From Atherinomorus stipes (Eukaryota > Chordata > Actinopteri > Atheriniformes > Atherinidae), in contig JALJCO010003469.1 of assembly GCA_023101725.1 (NCBI GenBank), forward strand, positions 496,001 to 560,000: a stretch of 64,000 bases of DNA. The letters run 5' to 3'. Below are positions 1-9,995 of the stretch, one piece after another. Within the stretch, counting starts at the first letter, position 1, and every line of letters starts with the position of its first letter. The position numbers and the translations under genes were made by a program. The notes beneath the pieces are model-generated. The model saw nothing but the letters and a program-made list of their open reading frames with translations, was not told where the DNA came from and ran no database searches.

Positions 1-41
1 AAAATTAATTTGGTTCAGCACTTTTCATTCAGAAAGAGGTG

Positions 42-114
42 TTTACATGGATCATTTTAATTTCGAAAGAGCTTTTAAACCGAAAGCAATCGGTATTTTT
101 GGGTCCATGTAGAC
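42..114. repeat. Small imperfect inverted-repeat remnant (TTTACATGG type)
   Basis: The motif ACATGGATC near position 45 is answered by GGGTCCATGT near 101-110, giving short inverted ends around about 45 bp that include TTTCGAAAG and AATCGG. A similar TTTACATGG motif occurs in the AT-rich element at 16.14-17.13 kb. This is probably a degraded end of a DNA transposon; the match is short, so assignment is weak. Confidence 0.3.
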
Positions 115-140
115 CAAGCTAGTGGTAGAGCTTTGTCGTG

Positions 141-179
141 GTTTCTTTTTGTTGTGCAGACAGCACAACAAAAAGAAAC
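141..179. repeat. Perfect 17-bp hairpin
   Basis: Left arm 141-157 (GTTTCTTTTTGTTGTGC) is exactly complementary to right arm 163-179 with a 5-base loop (AGACA). No mismatches are seen in the stem. It lies just 5' of foldback copy 1. It could be a chance product of a local inverted duplication or a structural RNA; no flanking evidence favours a gene. Confidence 0.7.
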
Positions 180-417
180 TTTGTTTTCTCAAAATAAGAT
201 GATTAAAGGATAACTTTCTTTTTTTTTCAATCTGGACCTTATTTCTAGGAGTATGTGCATTTACTCACAGGTAAAGTTTCTGCATCACTTTGAGTCCTTT
301 GGAAGTTATTACGTTTACTCGCCCATCGGTGGACATCCTGTAAAATGGCGGAGACAGGGCAGCCACTATATAAGACATTATCTTCAGTAAAATTTCTTAA
401 TTTCATCAATGCTTTAA

Positions 418-889
418 AGGGACTTGAGGCAAGATTAAGAAACGAAACTCGCGACTGCTGCGACTGGCGCTTCAGGTAACTGCAGCCACGAGCCAAGCTG
501 TCATGGGAGCACAAACTGAAGCTATAATGTTGTTTACTAACCATTTTCTTCGTAGTTACACTTTTTAGTGTCTTTCAGTTGATCTGGATCATTTGCTGAC
601 GGCAGAAGAATCCATAACTATCGCTTACAGTGTTTGAATGTACCGCGACCATCTTCTTCCTGTATCAAACCTGCAGATGTAGCGTCATTTGACGTCACAT
701 CTGCAGGGCAGCGCGGGGAATTTGGACACCGAATTGCAGCGCATTTTGCAGCACACAGCTTGTTCAAGGCAACAGAGAAAAACGTGGGTGGAAACGTTAT
801 TTTTGGTATTTAGCGCTTCATCACCCATTAATGTTAAAAAAATGGACATGCATGATTGTTTTTTTTCTAAATTCCTGCCTCTAGTCCCT
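418..889. mobile_element. TTAA-site TIR element inserted in foldback copy 1
   Basis: The ends are AGGGACTTGAGGCA and, at the right, TGCCTCTAGTCCCT, i.e. inverted repeats of about 14 bp with one mismatch. The element interrupts the foldback consensus at CTTTAAGTAGAAT, which the copies at 6.09 kb and 25.46 kb carry intact. The flanks read TTAA (414-417) and TTTA (890-893), consistent with a duplicated TTAA with one later substitution. TTAA duplication plus an AGGGA start fits piggyBac- or Kolobok-type non-autonomous elements. No transposase frame is visible. It contains a 36-bp palindrome at 671-706. Confidence 0.75.
671..706. repeat. 36-bp near-perfect palindrome containing TGACGTCA
   Basis: The arms CTGCAGATGT (671-680) and ACATCTGCAG (697-706) are perfectly complementary, and the centre holds GCGTCATTTGACGTC, so pairing continues inward. 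Positions 690-697 read TGACGTCA, the canonical cyclic-AMP response element. The palindrome lies within the 472-bp TTAA element. Whether it binds a factor is unknown; it may simply be a subterminal transposase-binding or hairpin feature. Confidence 0.6.
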
Positions 890-1329
890 TTTAGTAGAAT
901 GAATGAATGAATGAGTACTATTGTCCTGTGAGTTCAGAGTTTCGAAAATTGCTTTTTTAGCGAACTCCTCTTCTCAGTTTTACTACGGAAGCACGCATCG
1001 TCAATGTGCGGCTGGAATGCCCCTTGGATCCAGAGGTGGTGGGAAAGATGATAATGGTTCTCATCCCTGTTGAAAGATAGACCCCCTCTTCGCATCCCTC
1101 CAACAAATGGCAGCCCTGCAGAGCTCCTTCAGAAACAGCCTGCTGCACCTAAACCATGAAGGAGCTATCAAAGTCCTTGATTCCTGTACTGGAAACCAGC
1201 ACTGCCCCTCGTAGACCACAAACACACTCAATCAAAGCCAATATTTCATTAATGCACATATTTATTTTAATTCATTTTTATCATTCTTATTGACAACAAC
1301 AAGCCCCCTCCAGAAACCAGGTTTTCTAT

Positions 1330-1480
1330 GTGTGGGTTCTCTCCCGGCTTCCTCCCACAGACCACAGATATGAATGTTAGGCTTCAAAATTTCTCTGAGC
1401 ATGAGCCTGACTGGATGTTTGTCTCTGTGTCGGTTCTGTGATGGGCTAGGGAAAGCTCCAGCCTTCTCTCAACCTTGCGT
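1330..1480 (+). repeat. Common fish interspersed repeat fragment (GGCTTCCTCCCACAG type)
   Basis: The order GTGGGTTCTCTCCCGGCTTC, CCTCCCACAG, TGTCTCTGTGT and TGTGATGGGCTAGG matches a high-copy teleost repeat I know from other fish sequences (cytosine-rich start, then 'CTGTGATGG'). Spacing is roughly preserved over about 150 bp. It is degenerate and has no reading frame. A reverse-orientation piece of the same kind is at 47.65 kb. Class (LINE or SINE tail) is not certain. Confidence 0.5.
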
Positions 1481-2566
1481 TTGAATAATCTGTTATCTAA
1501 CAAGATAAATGATCCCGTCACAAGAAAATGATTTTAAAAACAGTTGCGCTGCTTCCATACCAACACAGCCAGACGCAATATTTCTTGTTTTGTTCTCTTT
1601 AAACCGCCCTTTGTCTGGTCTTCGGTATTGTTTTCTTTTAAATTTTGTCTGAAAATATTTCACAGCTAGTTAACTGTGCTCAACCACCTGTGTTCGGTGG
1701 AATTTTCAACAGGCATGGACATAAAAAGCCCTTATTTGAGTTGCCAAATGCATTGATGCATTGAGTCTGGAACAAACATTCACGCTATCTTCCAGATATA
1801 CTCTGTAAGCAATAGCACAGAATATAAACATGCACATACAGGCTATGTATGTGTTGTGATCTTCATGTGATGAAGCCTTTGGACCTGCTGAGATGCTCTA
1901 AGTTTAGAATAAAGAAAACACTTGCAGGCCTTTGGACACATACGCGCACTGTAACTTTGCTGCTATGCAGAAATGAACAAAATGTCCATGTAATGAGTTC
2001 AAAGTCTTGCTTGTGTGTGTGCGTGCATGCATGTCTGTGTTTGCAGAAATAGGTTGTGATGGCTGTGGAAAAGCTGTAGAGCTTAGGGGTGTTCTGCTAC
2101 TGCCTACTGCCCTGATACCACTTTGAATTTTGCCATCAAGCACCCTCGTAACAAAACAGAATAGTGTGACTTTGAGAGAAGAACAGAGATAAAGGGAGAC
2201 CAACAAGACAGAAGAAAAAAGAAGAGAAACAGAGAAAAAGGGGTAAAGATTATGGAGGGAAGAGAGTAAATGAGCTAATGTACTGGTTTGCTGTTTTCTA
2301 GCTCATCTGCAGTGCTAAAACATTCTAGTTCACCTCAAACTTTAAGGTTTATGCATGTTTTAGTATTTCTATGCAGTAGGAACTCCATTTATCAAATTCT
2401 CGCTGACAAGACTTTTTTCAGAAGCCTGGCCACTATCCAGTCATGATTTCCTTGTCTGGTGAAATTCTGCAGACACTGAGCCCCAGCTACAGTGAACAAC
2501 TCCTGCCTGTTGCAGAGCAGCTAATTAGCTCATGAGGAATGGATGAATTGAAAAGCTAGTATACGG
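1481..2566. other. No gene recognised
   Basis: Ordinary AT-rich sequence. A (TG)-rich patch lies near 2011-2042 and an A/G-rich strand from about 2165 to 2275. The short frames at 1849-2052 (+) and 1904-2206 (-) overlap each other, show no recognisable domain and are likely chance. Confidence 0.6.
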
Positions 2567-2640
2567 CAGTGGTTCCCAACCTATTGACTAGAAGACCCAT
2601 TTCATGCATCTACCAAAAAGCTGTGGACTCATTGCCCGCT
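2567..2640 (+). mobile_element. Single terminal fragment of a hAT-type element
   Basis: CAGTGGTTCCCAACC at 2567 is the classic start of many vertebrate hAT and hAT-MITE elements. No matching inverted end (GGTTGGGAACCACTG) is seen downstream, so only one terminus survives or the match is coincidental. Confidence 0.4.
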
Positions 2641-2724
2641 ACACATTGAAACTATGCTTGGTTTTATGCCTTCATTAGCTGCTTCTCCCCATAAATGATG
2701 CATTCATACTCCTTTCCTTTGGTG

Positions 2725-2785
2725 GCAAGGTACGCAACAAGGGCCCAGGAGGAATTTGATCCCCAGAATGTGAACAACCAAAAGA
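2725..2785 (-). repeat. Possible fragment of the tRNA-like repeat seen at 51.0 and 53.8 kb
   Basis: GGTGGCAAGGTACGCAACAAGGGCCC followed by GAATTTGATCCCCAG resembles the portion of the 53.83-kb repeat that reads GTGTGGCAAGATATGCACC, GAGGGCCCGGG and GATTTGATCCCAC. The box-B-like part is retained and the box-A part is absent. Short and degraded. Confidence 0.35.
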
Positions 2786-4046
2786 AAAGCAAAAGACATC
2801 AGAATTGTGCAAAAATCTGAATTCAGCATTTAGATCTGCAGTGTGAAAGTTGTCTTAGTCTTTGATGGAGGAGTGTTACCATCACAACCTTTCTAGCTGA
2901 TGCTTAACTGCATCTGCACCTGTTAACAAAGAGTTTACAGACGACTGTGTAAACACTGATGAACTGCTTTCTGGTTGCCGTTCATAGTTTCCTGAATTTC
3001 ATTCTGACTCAAACATCTGTAGATGAATTTAAGATGGAGAGAAAAAGCTTTCTCCTGAGAAAAAGGATTGAAGAAGAGAAGCACAGGTCTTTATGATAAT
3101 GAAGCACAAAGTTGTTTGTATTGATCTTTATATTTACACTTTTCGGCCCTTAGTCTCCCACTGCAACCCAGAAGTATGAGGGTTAAGCTTTTAGTGTTTA
3201 GGAGGTGCAGTTGGAAATGTGAAAGTGAATCCCAGACTAAACATCCTGCTGTCAGAAGGTCCAGGTTTAATCCAACAATCTACAGTTTCACAAGCTGTTT
3301 TGGCAGATGCCTCATCTCAAAGCATAAAGTGTTTATCAGAAGTTTATGTGGCTTCATCTGAATCTGTAGAAAAGCAATGTCGAAGAATTTATCTTGAAAT
3401 AGTCAAATGTTTTGAGAGTGTCTGTGTGTCGTAGCAGGAACATCCTTTATTCAGATGAAGCAGACACAGTTCTCAGTTTTCTCTGTCCTGAAGTCTAATC
3501 CACGGAGGAGACCATTTCTGTCATTGTAAAACTTGTTTGTTCTTGAAGGACGACAGTAGAGCCCGACTCTTCTGTTCTCCAAGTTCCCCTTTTATCACGT
3601 TTTATGTCTCACAGTTTATCTCTCCAACCGCCTCTCTTAACAAAGGACAGACCTGGTTCTCTATCTCGCTGTGATACCAAGTGGTATGACAGTCAGATAT
3701 GAGATGTGAAAACAAACCATATGGGGTGGAAAATATTTTTGTAATGCTTCTCAATATTTCTTGTATCCTTGAAAGGGTCCTTGTGGGACCAGAAAGTGCT
3801 GCTGAGCAGAAAAGAATCATTTTCATACCAGGTAGCAGATTAAGGGTAAAGCAGGAAGACAGTGATAATAAATTTGCACGAACCCAACATACACCTATCC
3901 ATATGCAGAGATAACAGAGAACAGTGGTTACCATGGGGACGGGTCACAGCTGAAACTCACTTCTTACTGAGATCAGAGTCCTGCTGTCATCGTTTTTTAG
4001 GATCAATATGAAACTCTGTTCACACAAATATGCGCCACAGTTGCAT
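2786..4046. other. No gene recognised
   Basis: Mixed AT-rich sequence. A 110-codon minus frame (3602-3934) and an overlapping plus frame (3699-3914) show no domain or splice context. Both are treated as chance. Confidence 0.6.
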
Positions 4047-4091
4047 ATTCATTCACTCATTCATGCATTCATTCATTCATTCATTCATTCT
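4047..4091. repeat. (ATTC)n microsatellite
   Basis: About eleven ATTC/CATT units with a few interruptions (ACTC, ATGC) in the first half and uninterrupted units in the second half. Confidence 0.9.
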
Positions 4092-4429
4092 CAAATGTAG
4101 TTTAACTGCAATCTGTTCGATTGTCCTCCAGGCAGATGAGATTTGGTAAAAAATAAAAAAGAACAAAAAGAGGGCCATTTTTCATTCTTCAGTGTCAAAG
4201 TAACAAATGAACACATTTTTATACAGAACAGTTAGAAAAAGATTTTACAGACATACTCAGTTAATCCAATTAGTGTGGTTAAATTATAATCACTTGAACC
4301 AAATCCATTAATGTCTACATTAGTCAATGAATAACGACACTCTGCCCATCCAAAGCTCCAAAAACTAACTCCAATAGTTGGTTGGACCTCTGGTGCATTC
4401 TCAAATAATCTCACTGGGTTAGGTCTGGA

Positions 4430-4630
4430 CTATTCCATTGATTTCATAGTGTAGTAACCAGTGTTTTCTTTTAAAACCCTAGCTAAGGAAACCAACAGGG
4501 ATTGGATAAAACCTCTTAATATAATCCTTCATTTTGAGTCATTTGAGGAAAAGTGGAGAGAAAAACCTCCATAGGAAGGAAGACCTAGCAGAACCAGGAC
4601 AGGAAAACAACCTTTTCTGGACCACTTGGG
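4430..4630 (+). repeat. Degenerate fish interspersed repeat (CAGAACCAGG type)
   Basis: The string GAGAAAAACCTCC, GGAAGGAAGACC, AGCAGAACCAGGACAGG resembles a widespread teleost repeat whose consensus I recall as GAAGAAACCT followed by AGCAGAACCAGG. Length about 150-200 bp, no frame, strongly diverged. Confidence 0.4.
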
Positions 4631-4923
4631 GCTGGAAAGTACAGAAAACTGGTCAATCAGCAACATAAAACTAAGCAGGGATACCTGCTGAGGAAAAAGA
4701 TGTCCGTGCCTAAACTCTTAGTGGGATTGTATTAGACTTGGGGAATTCAGTTCCTATCTTAACCTTCAATGTTAACCCTCAAGCTCAATCTTCTATCTTA
4801 GTAGCCTTAAAACAAGTGTTAAGGGCTATATTGTGACATAGAAATGGCACACCCTTAAATGCAGATATGTCTTCAAATTTTGGGGGGAGCATTACGCCAA
4901 AGCGGCGTTCAGTCTTTCAATTC

Positions 4924-4945
4924 AGAAGAAGAAGAAGAAGAAGAA
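4924..4945. repeat. (GAA)n microsatellite
   Basis: Seven consecutive GAA units within the 4.74-6.39-kb element. Confidence 0.9.
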
Positions 4946-5649
4946 TTTACTTTATTTATATTTATTCACACTGTTAACCCTGTTGTTTAATCACAAGCCA
5001 CAAACGCAGCCACCCTGGACATATTAGCTGTCGCCGCATACCACGGCTTATTGAAAGGTAAACACCAGCTATAACGAAAGCTACGTAGGTAACTGTGATT
5101 CTGTGAATTTCTGGATGACTGCCAGTAGCTGGCCTACACGTCACCTGATTGACTTTGTAGTCGTTAGGACTCGAACTGTGAGGAGACATTTCCACTTTGT
5201 TTACTGCCACGGGAGTCTTGAAGGAATGAAACAGAACTATCGTTAAATAACTCTGCGGCCAAGGAAATAACGTCAGCCTGGTCGTTTTATACCATTATGG
5301 CACAAGCACGTAATACAGACTGTTATTTTGATAAAACAACTACATTAGCACCAAGAAAAATGACCATTTTGTAATGTTAACTAACTTAAACGATAGCCGC
5401 ATGGCTTGACGCACTGGCCGCTATTGACAAAAGATCGTAAAATAAAAATAAATATTATGCAAAATGAGGTAACTAATTGATAACACGGGCCTAAACTAAG
5501 ATAATACAACGGTTTTCATAATATTTATATCTCCATTAACAAAGAAAATATTTAAGATTTGTAGCTCGCCTTCTGTGCCGCTTGCACGCTGGTTAGCCAA
5601 TGTCGGAGAATCTCAGTACTGAGGGCGATTCAGCCCTTGAACTTGCCCC

Positions 5650-6290
5650 TCAACTTAAACGATAATTTTCTTTTTTTCAAACCTGGACCTTATTTCTAGG
5701 AGTTTATACATACATTTACTCACCGGTAAAGTTTCTGCATCACTTTGAGTCTTTCGGAGGATATAACTTGATTCACCCTTCGGTGTACATCCAGTATAAT
5801 GGGGGGATGGGGAGCAACTATATAAGACATTATTGGCAGGAAAACAACTTCATTTCATCAGTGCTTTCAGTACAACGAACGAATGAGTACTATTGTCCCG
5901 TGAGTTCAGAGTTTCACAAATTGTGTTTTTGTTGTTGTCTGGGCAGCAAGCTGCTCTTCTCAGCTAAGCTACGGAAGCGCGTATTGTGAACGCGTGGTCC
6001 CGAAAAGTGTCTAGAACTACCTGATAACTAACGGAAAGCTAAATCTGGACTCACAGGACAATAGTACTAGTTCGTTTTTTCATTCTACTTAAAGTATTGG
6101 CGAAAATCAAGTAGTTTTACTGCAGAATCATGTCTTATATTGTTGCTGCCCCGTCTCCGCCATTATCACTGGATGTACACTGAAGTGTGAATCAAGTTAT
6201 ATCTTCCGAAGGACTCAAAAGTGATGCAGAAACTTTACTGGTGAGTAAATGCACGTATGGTCCAGGTTGAAAAAAAGAAACTTATCCGTT
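5650..6290. mobile_element. Foldback repeat family, copy 2 (both arms)
   Basis: The left arm (about 5652-5920: CCTGGACCTTATTTCTAGGA, GTTTCTGCATCACTTTGAGT, ACTATATAAGACATTAT, GAGTACTATTGTCC) is repeated in inverted orientation at about 6050-6285 (GGACAATAGTAC, TCTTATATTGTTGCTGCCCC, GTGATGCAGAAAC, TGGTCCAGG). The arms are about 240 bp with a centre of about 130 bp. No coding potential. This is a large palindromic non-autonomous element or an old inverted duplication. The same family occurs at 0.19 and 25.3 kb. Confidence 0.8.
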
Positions 6291-6374
6291 AACGTTCTCA
6301 GAATTGGGACAGCACTTGCACTTTGCGGGAGTGCGCATTTTTGAGATTGAGGGTTAAGATTGAGGGTTAAGAGG

Positions 6375-6810
6375 AATTGGAATTCACCCTTGTAGTCAAG
6401 ATGGCCTAAACCGAGACCAAGACACTACCAAGACCAGAGAGTATCAAGACCAAGTCAAGACCAAGACTAGTTCAGCTCCAGACCAAAACCGAGACCAGGA
6501 CTAAAACAAAAAAATCTTTTTTTTTTTTTTTTTTGCCATTTTGTATGAGTTGTCCGACCTAAGCACCATAGGCTCAGCTGCTTAATATAAAAATGAAATT
6601 ATATTATTTGGCACTTGATTAGTACGTGAAGGGGGCGTATAATGATATTTATAAAAAAAAACAGTGCCTGCCTGGATATTATAGGTTACAAATACTTTCG
6701 AGACTGCTTGGCCAAGCCGAGACATTACAAGACTGAGAGACCCAAGACCCGAGACCGAAAAAGTGGTCTCAAGAGCAAAACCGATCTTGAGACCTACAAG
6801 TCTAGATTGT
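6375..6810. repeat. CAAGACC-rich degenerate repeat in two blocks
   Basis: Blocks at about 6399-6512 and 6696-6806 are built from variants of CCAAGAC and CGAGACC (for example GAGACCAAGACACTACCAAG). They flank 180 bp with a T homopolymer near 6516-6534 and an AT-rich stretch. Two similar CAAGAC-rich ends around a unique core suggest a DNA element; direct tandem decay is the alternative. Confidence 0.45.
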
Positions 6811-8033
6811 ATCTTACATAAATATCTGAGGACTGAAGTGTGGAGAGTTTAAAAAAGGTTATAAACTAATAGACTGCACCCTCCCTCTATGTCAGCTACT
6901 ACACCACACACTGACCTGGCCAATACACACTTATGGTCTTGGTATAGTTTGCTGGCTAACACACATTTCACTCAGCTTAAGTCTGTGCACACACACATCC
7001 AAACACAAAGATCCAGCAGCAGTGGAAAGCAGAATAAAAAGGAAAAAGACACGAGTGAAATAATAAGAAAAGAGTGTGGGAAAAAAAAAGGGCAGCGATT
7101 GCAATTCATTTCCAGCGAGGGCCTCTGGGGTACTGTGAGTGTGTTTGATCCCAAAGGCAAGCCAGAGTGGAAATGAAGAGATGCAGTCATATGTATGCAG
7201 AGGGGGAGAGGGAGGGGAGCAGAGGAGAAGCAGAAATCCTTTTAATATTCTGGGCCATGAGTTGAGATGAGAGACTGCTCTCATACCTTCAGGTTCATGA
7301 GCATAATGAGATTTTTATTTTGCTGACTGCAGTCTGTGAGCACACCTGTGTGCTGCTCTGTCATACACAAAATGCTCTATGATGATGTGTGTGTGTGGTC
7401 CTCTATTTCATAATTTGTATGTATTTCTGTATATGTGTTTTTGAGTGTGTGTTTATGAATTAGATTGTCATTAAATGGTCATTCCTCTCAGCACTTTCCC
7501 CTCATTTCAGACCATATTCAAGCACTAAAACCAACTTACATCTCCCTATAAATACTCATAACATTAGTACACTTCAAGAATTCCCTATTATTCTACCAAA
7601 TGGGTGCTTTCCCAAATGCATTGTCTCCTAAGATTTAGGTTCCTTCGGGCTGAAAAACGATCAGCTGTACATGACACATCACCCACAAACCTGATCTGTG
7701 TGTGTGTGGGATGCAGCTCTACAAACACACCCATGAGAATGCTGAAGGTGCTCACATGCACACTTAGATTCCTTTGTTTTGGATTGCCTGCTAAACTCCT
7801 TGTCAAGAAGGACAAAAATCCGGACTGGAGTCATGTTTCTGTGTTTTGTGGTGTGAGGCCACAGAGAAGCTTTTGTTCAGTGCGTGTACAGACATCCATA
7901 TTTGTGTATGTGAAGACAGACATTTTCCTTCATTGTGTGGGAGAATGTCTTATGAACAGGACGTGTGGGAGTTTTGTAAAGAAAAAAGAATAGATTTATT
8001 GAAGAAAAGTTGATGTTTCTGATTTCCTGTCTT
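6811..8033. other. No gene recognised
   Basis: Contains several overlapping short open frames on both strands (6889-7284, 7588-7993) with no domain. Small (TG)n runs lie at 7387-7398 and 7697-7708. Confidence 0.6.
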
Positions 8034-8115
8034 ATGTCAATGTCAATGTCAATGTCAGGTTTATTTATATAGCACATTTTTAAAAGGCCAGTGGCCAACC
8101 AAAGTGCTTTACAGA
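8034..8115 (+). repeat. Teleost interspersed repeat: TTTATTTATATAGCACATTT type, preceded by (ATGTCA)n
   Basis: Four TGTCAA-type hexamers (8034-8057) lead into GGTTTATTTATATAGCACAT and, 30 bp later, CCAACCAAAGTGCTTTACAG. I know this pair of blocks as a very common conserved repeat end in fish genomes. Likely a retroelement 3' end; polarity is inferred. Confidence 0.6.
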
Positions 8116-9462
8116 ATAAAAGACAGCAATATATAGGTGTTATATAGGTGTTAATCTGCTCGTAGCGACTGCAAATCAAAATTTGGGAAAAGGCTGGCTT
8201 AGTTAAAAAGACTGGTTCAGAGACACAAAGATTCTTGTTTTAAACAGAAAATGAAGAGAACAACAAAATAAAGTGACAAAGTTCCACTCTTGGTGGGGAG
8301 AAACAAAAGTAGGTGCAGACTTTCTTGGATAAATCTTCATGATAATCTACCATGAAGATTGATAATCAGGCAACATTCATACAAATAGGCTACCATGACA
8401 AAGGTCTATTCATTCTCTTTTCTTTCTAGAGAGAAAACGGCTCAGACAACCAGACCACATGTTGAAAGAAGCCAGCTTATCTGATGAAGATCCCCTCCAA
8501 GGCTCATTTCTTTTGGAGGTCTTTGAGGCTCTGCAGCAGTGGTGAGAGTCTGCTGACAGGAAATACTCATAATCTGGAAACAAGGTGTTAGAGGGAAGTG
8601 CTGAAACAAGTCTGATGCTCTACAGCCCCAACTTGTAAGTTCCAGTTAAAAGGCTCTGCCCCTAATGTCTCGTGTTGAAACCACAGGAAATCATGGGAGG
8701 TTTGGCAGAGTGCCAGCCTCAGCAGGTTGAAGCTGTTCTGCCATCATATGCAGGACCTGCATCATGTTAGGCCAGAGAGGTCTTGCACATGTCCCATGAC
8801 TTAAAGTTGCTGCTTGTGGTGCAGCTGTCTGATGAGAAATGTTTCCTGTACCAATCCAGCAGTTAGTTTGTGTGTTGTCCTATTTTCCAGTGCTGCCATT
8901 AGTGCGTTGGTGAGTTATAATGACCTCATATCATCTACCATTTGCCAACATGATCAGCAGCATGAACATTTGGACTGATGATGTTAGACAATGGTCCAAG
9001 TTACTGATAAGGGTATCTTATCAGAAGGTCTCAAAGTTCTTCAGTTTTTCATATCAGTTAGACATCAGTGCATTAATTACTGTGAAGGCGTAGCAAGCAT
9101 TCACAATATAATAATAATAATGTTATCCTCCTACTGCGACCTTTGGCACGCTACTCCTCCTGCACTGTTTGCGCCACTGCGGCCGTTCTGGTATCAAAAT
9201 ATCAAAATGTTTGGCGTATTCTACAGATGTGTGCTATATTTTTTCACATCTCTAACTTGTACACTTCTTTTTTCTTTTTTTTTTTTTTTAGCTATTCAGC
9301 ATTTTGTGAATTCATAAATATTTTGCCGGACATCCTCTGGCCCCCTTTAGGCCAAGCTAAAAATTTGCAGCCAATGTGCAAGCATTCCTAACCCCTTTAC
9401 CAGCAATTTTACTGGTTTCATCCACCTGTATTTGTGAACTTCTGTGTTGGTGTAGTGAAGAG
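8116..9462. other. No gene recognised
   Basis: Mostly unique-looking sequence. A small perfect hairpin lies at 8332-8360 (10-bp arms AATCTTCATG and CATGAAGATT, 9-base loop). T-rich run near 9274-9290. No convincing coding frame. Confidence 0.6.
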
Positions 9463-9797
9463 GTCATTAACTAGCGGACCGCGGTCCGGATCTAGACCCA
9501 GACCCTGTCCCATACGGACCCTGACAGAGAGCCAAAGCAGAAGACATCAAATTTGACCAGATGCTTTCATTTTAACTCTCACAACTTTTACAGTCTTTAC
9601 GGTAGCCATGGGGAAACACACTGACCAATTGCATGCGCGTTAACCTACCCCTCGTGATAAGACTCAGCCAATTAAATTTCTTGGCTGTAAATTTTAAAAC
9701 ACTACAGTGGAAACAGGCGAGAGTTTGAGACTGGCAAGTTATGCGACGGTAAATGGAGGAGAGAAAAAGCTAGCGATACAGATGACTGTGCCAGAGA

Positions 9798-9920
9798 AAG
9801 GGAGCGATAAGGACGATTGATCTGGAGAACATGAGAGGAAAAAGACAAGTGCAATGTGACATGAGAGGGAGAGATGATTGATCCGGAGAAGGTGAAGGAA
9901 AAAGACGAATGTGACGAAAG
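9798..9920. repeat. Degenerate tandem duplication in the hAT leader
   Basis: About 60-65-bp units: GGGAGCGATAAGGACGATTG with GATCTGGAGAA is echoed by GGGAGAGATGATTGATCCGG with AGAAGGTGA; both continue into GGAAAAAGACRARTG and ATGTGAC. Two copies, diverged. Confidence 0.6.
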
Positions 9921-9944
9921 AAGGAGAGAGAAAAATAGGAAAAC

Positions 9945-9989
9945 ATGGCACACTCCGAGAAGAGAAAAGTGGACAGCTCAGGAAGATGA
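9945..9989 (+). pseudogene. hAT transposase N-terminal remnant
   Basis: The ATG at 9945 opens the short peptide MAHSEKRKVDSSGR and then a stop. The basic KRKVD motif near residue 6 matches the usual beginning of SCAND3/GTF2IRD2-type hAT transposases. Upstream sequence is GA-rich leader. No later transposase domain is found within several hundred bases. Assignment depends on a very short match plus the terminal sequence 480 bp upstream. Confidence 0.35.
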
Positions 9990-9995
9990 TGATGC

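Larger units (their letters stand above)
190..1010. mobile_element. Foldback repeat family, copy 1 (one arm plus centre, interrupted)
   Basis: The sequence from about 190 to 417 matches the left arm of the copies at 5.65-6.29 kb and 25.3-25.86 kb (shared landmarks: TTTCTAGGAGT, GTTTCTGCATCACTTTG, CACTATATAAGACATTAT). The match resumes at 894 (GAATGAGTACTATTGTCC, TGAGTTCAGAGTTTC) and runs to about 1010. Positions 418-889 are a later insertion. The second inverted arm present in the other copies is missing here, so the copy is truncated on its right. No coding capacity is visible. Confidence 0.75.
4737..6386. mobile_element. About 1.65-kb TIR element containing foldback copy 2
   Basis: The left end (GGGGAATTCAGTTCC, then CTTAACCTTCAATGTTAACC and CTCAAGCTCAATC) is the inverted counterpart of the right end at about 6320-6386, whose complement reads AAGGGTGAATTCCAATTCC, CTTAACCCTCAATCTTAACC, CTCAATCTCAA. 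Between them lie a GAA microsatellite (4924-4945), about 700 bp of unassigned sequence, and foldback copy 2 directly before the right end. The TIR style resembles the GGGTGAATCCC-ended element at 37.70-38.45 kb. No transposase is seen; target duplication is unclear (possibly TAG). Confidence 0.5.
9463..9995 (+). mobile_element. 5' end fragment of a hAT-type DNA transposon
   Basis: It starts at TCATTAACTAGCGGACC, with a perfect 14-bp palindrome CGGACCGCGGTCCG at 9475-9488, an end I associate with fish hAT elements carrying SCAND3/GTF2IRD2-type transposases. About 460 bp of leader follows, GA-rich and partly duplicated, then an ATG at 9945 that begins the peptide MAHSEKRKVDS. The KRKVD start is typical of those hAT transposases. 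The frame stops after 14 codons and nothing of the zinc finger or catalytic region follows, so this is a dead 5' remnant. Confidence 0.5.

Noticed and set aside
3602..3934. 110-codon minus frame, overlapping a 71-codon plus frame
   Set aside because: No domain or conserved composition; typical chance frame.
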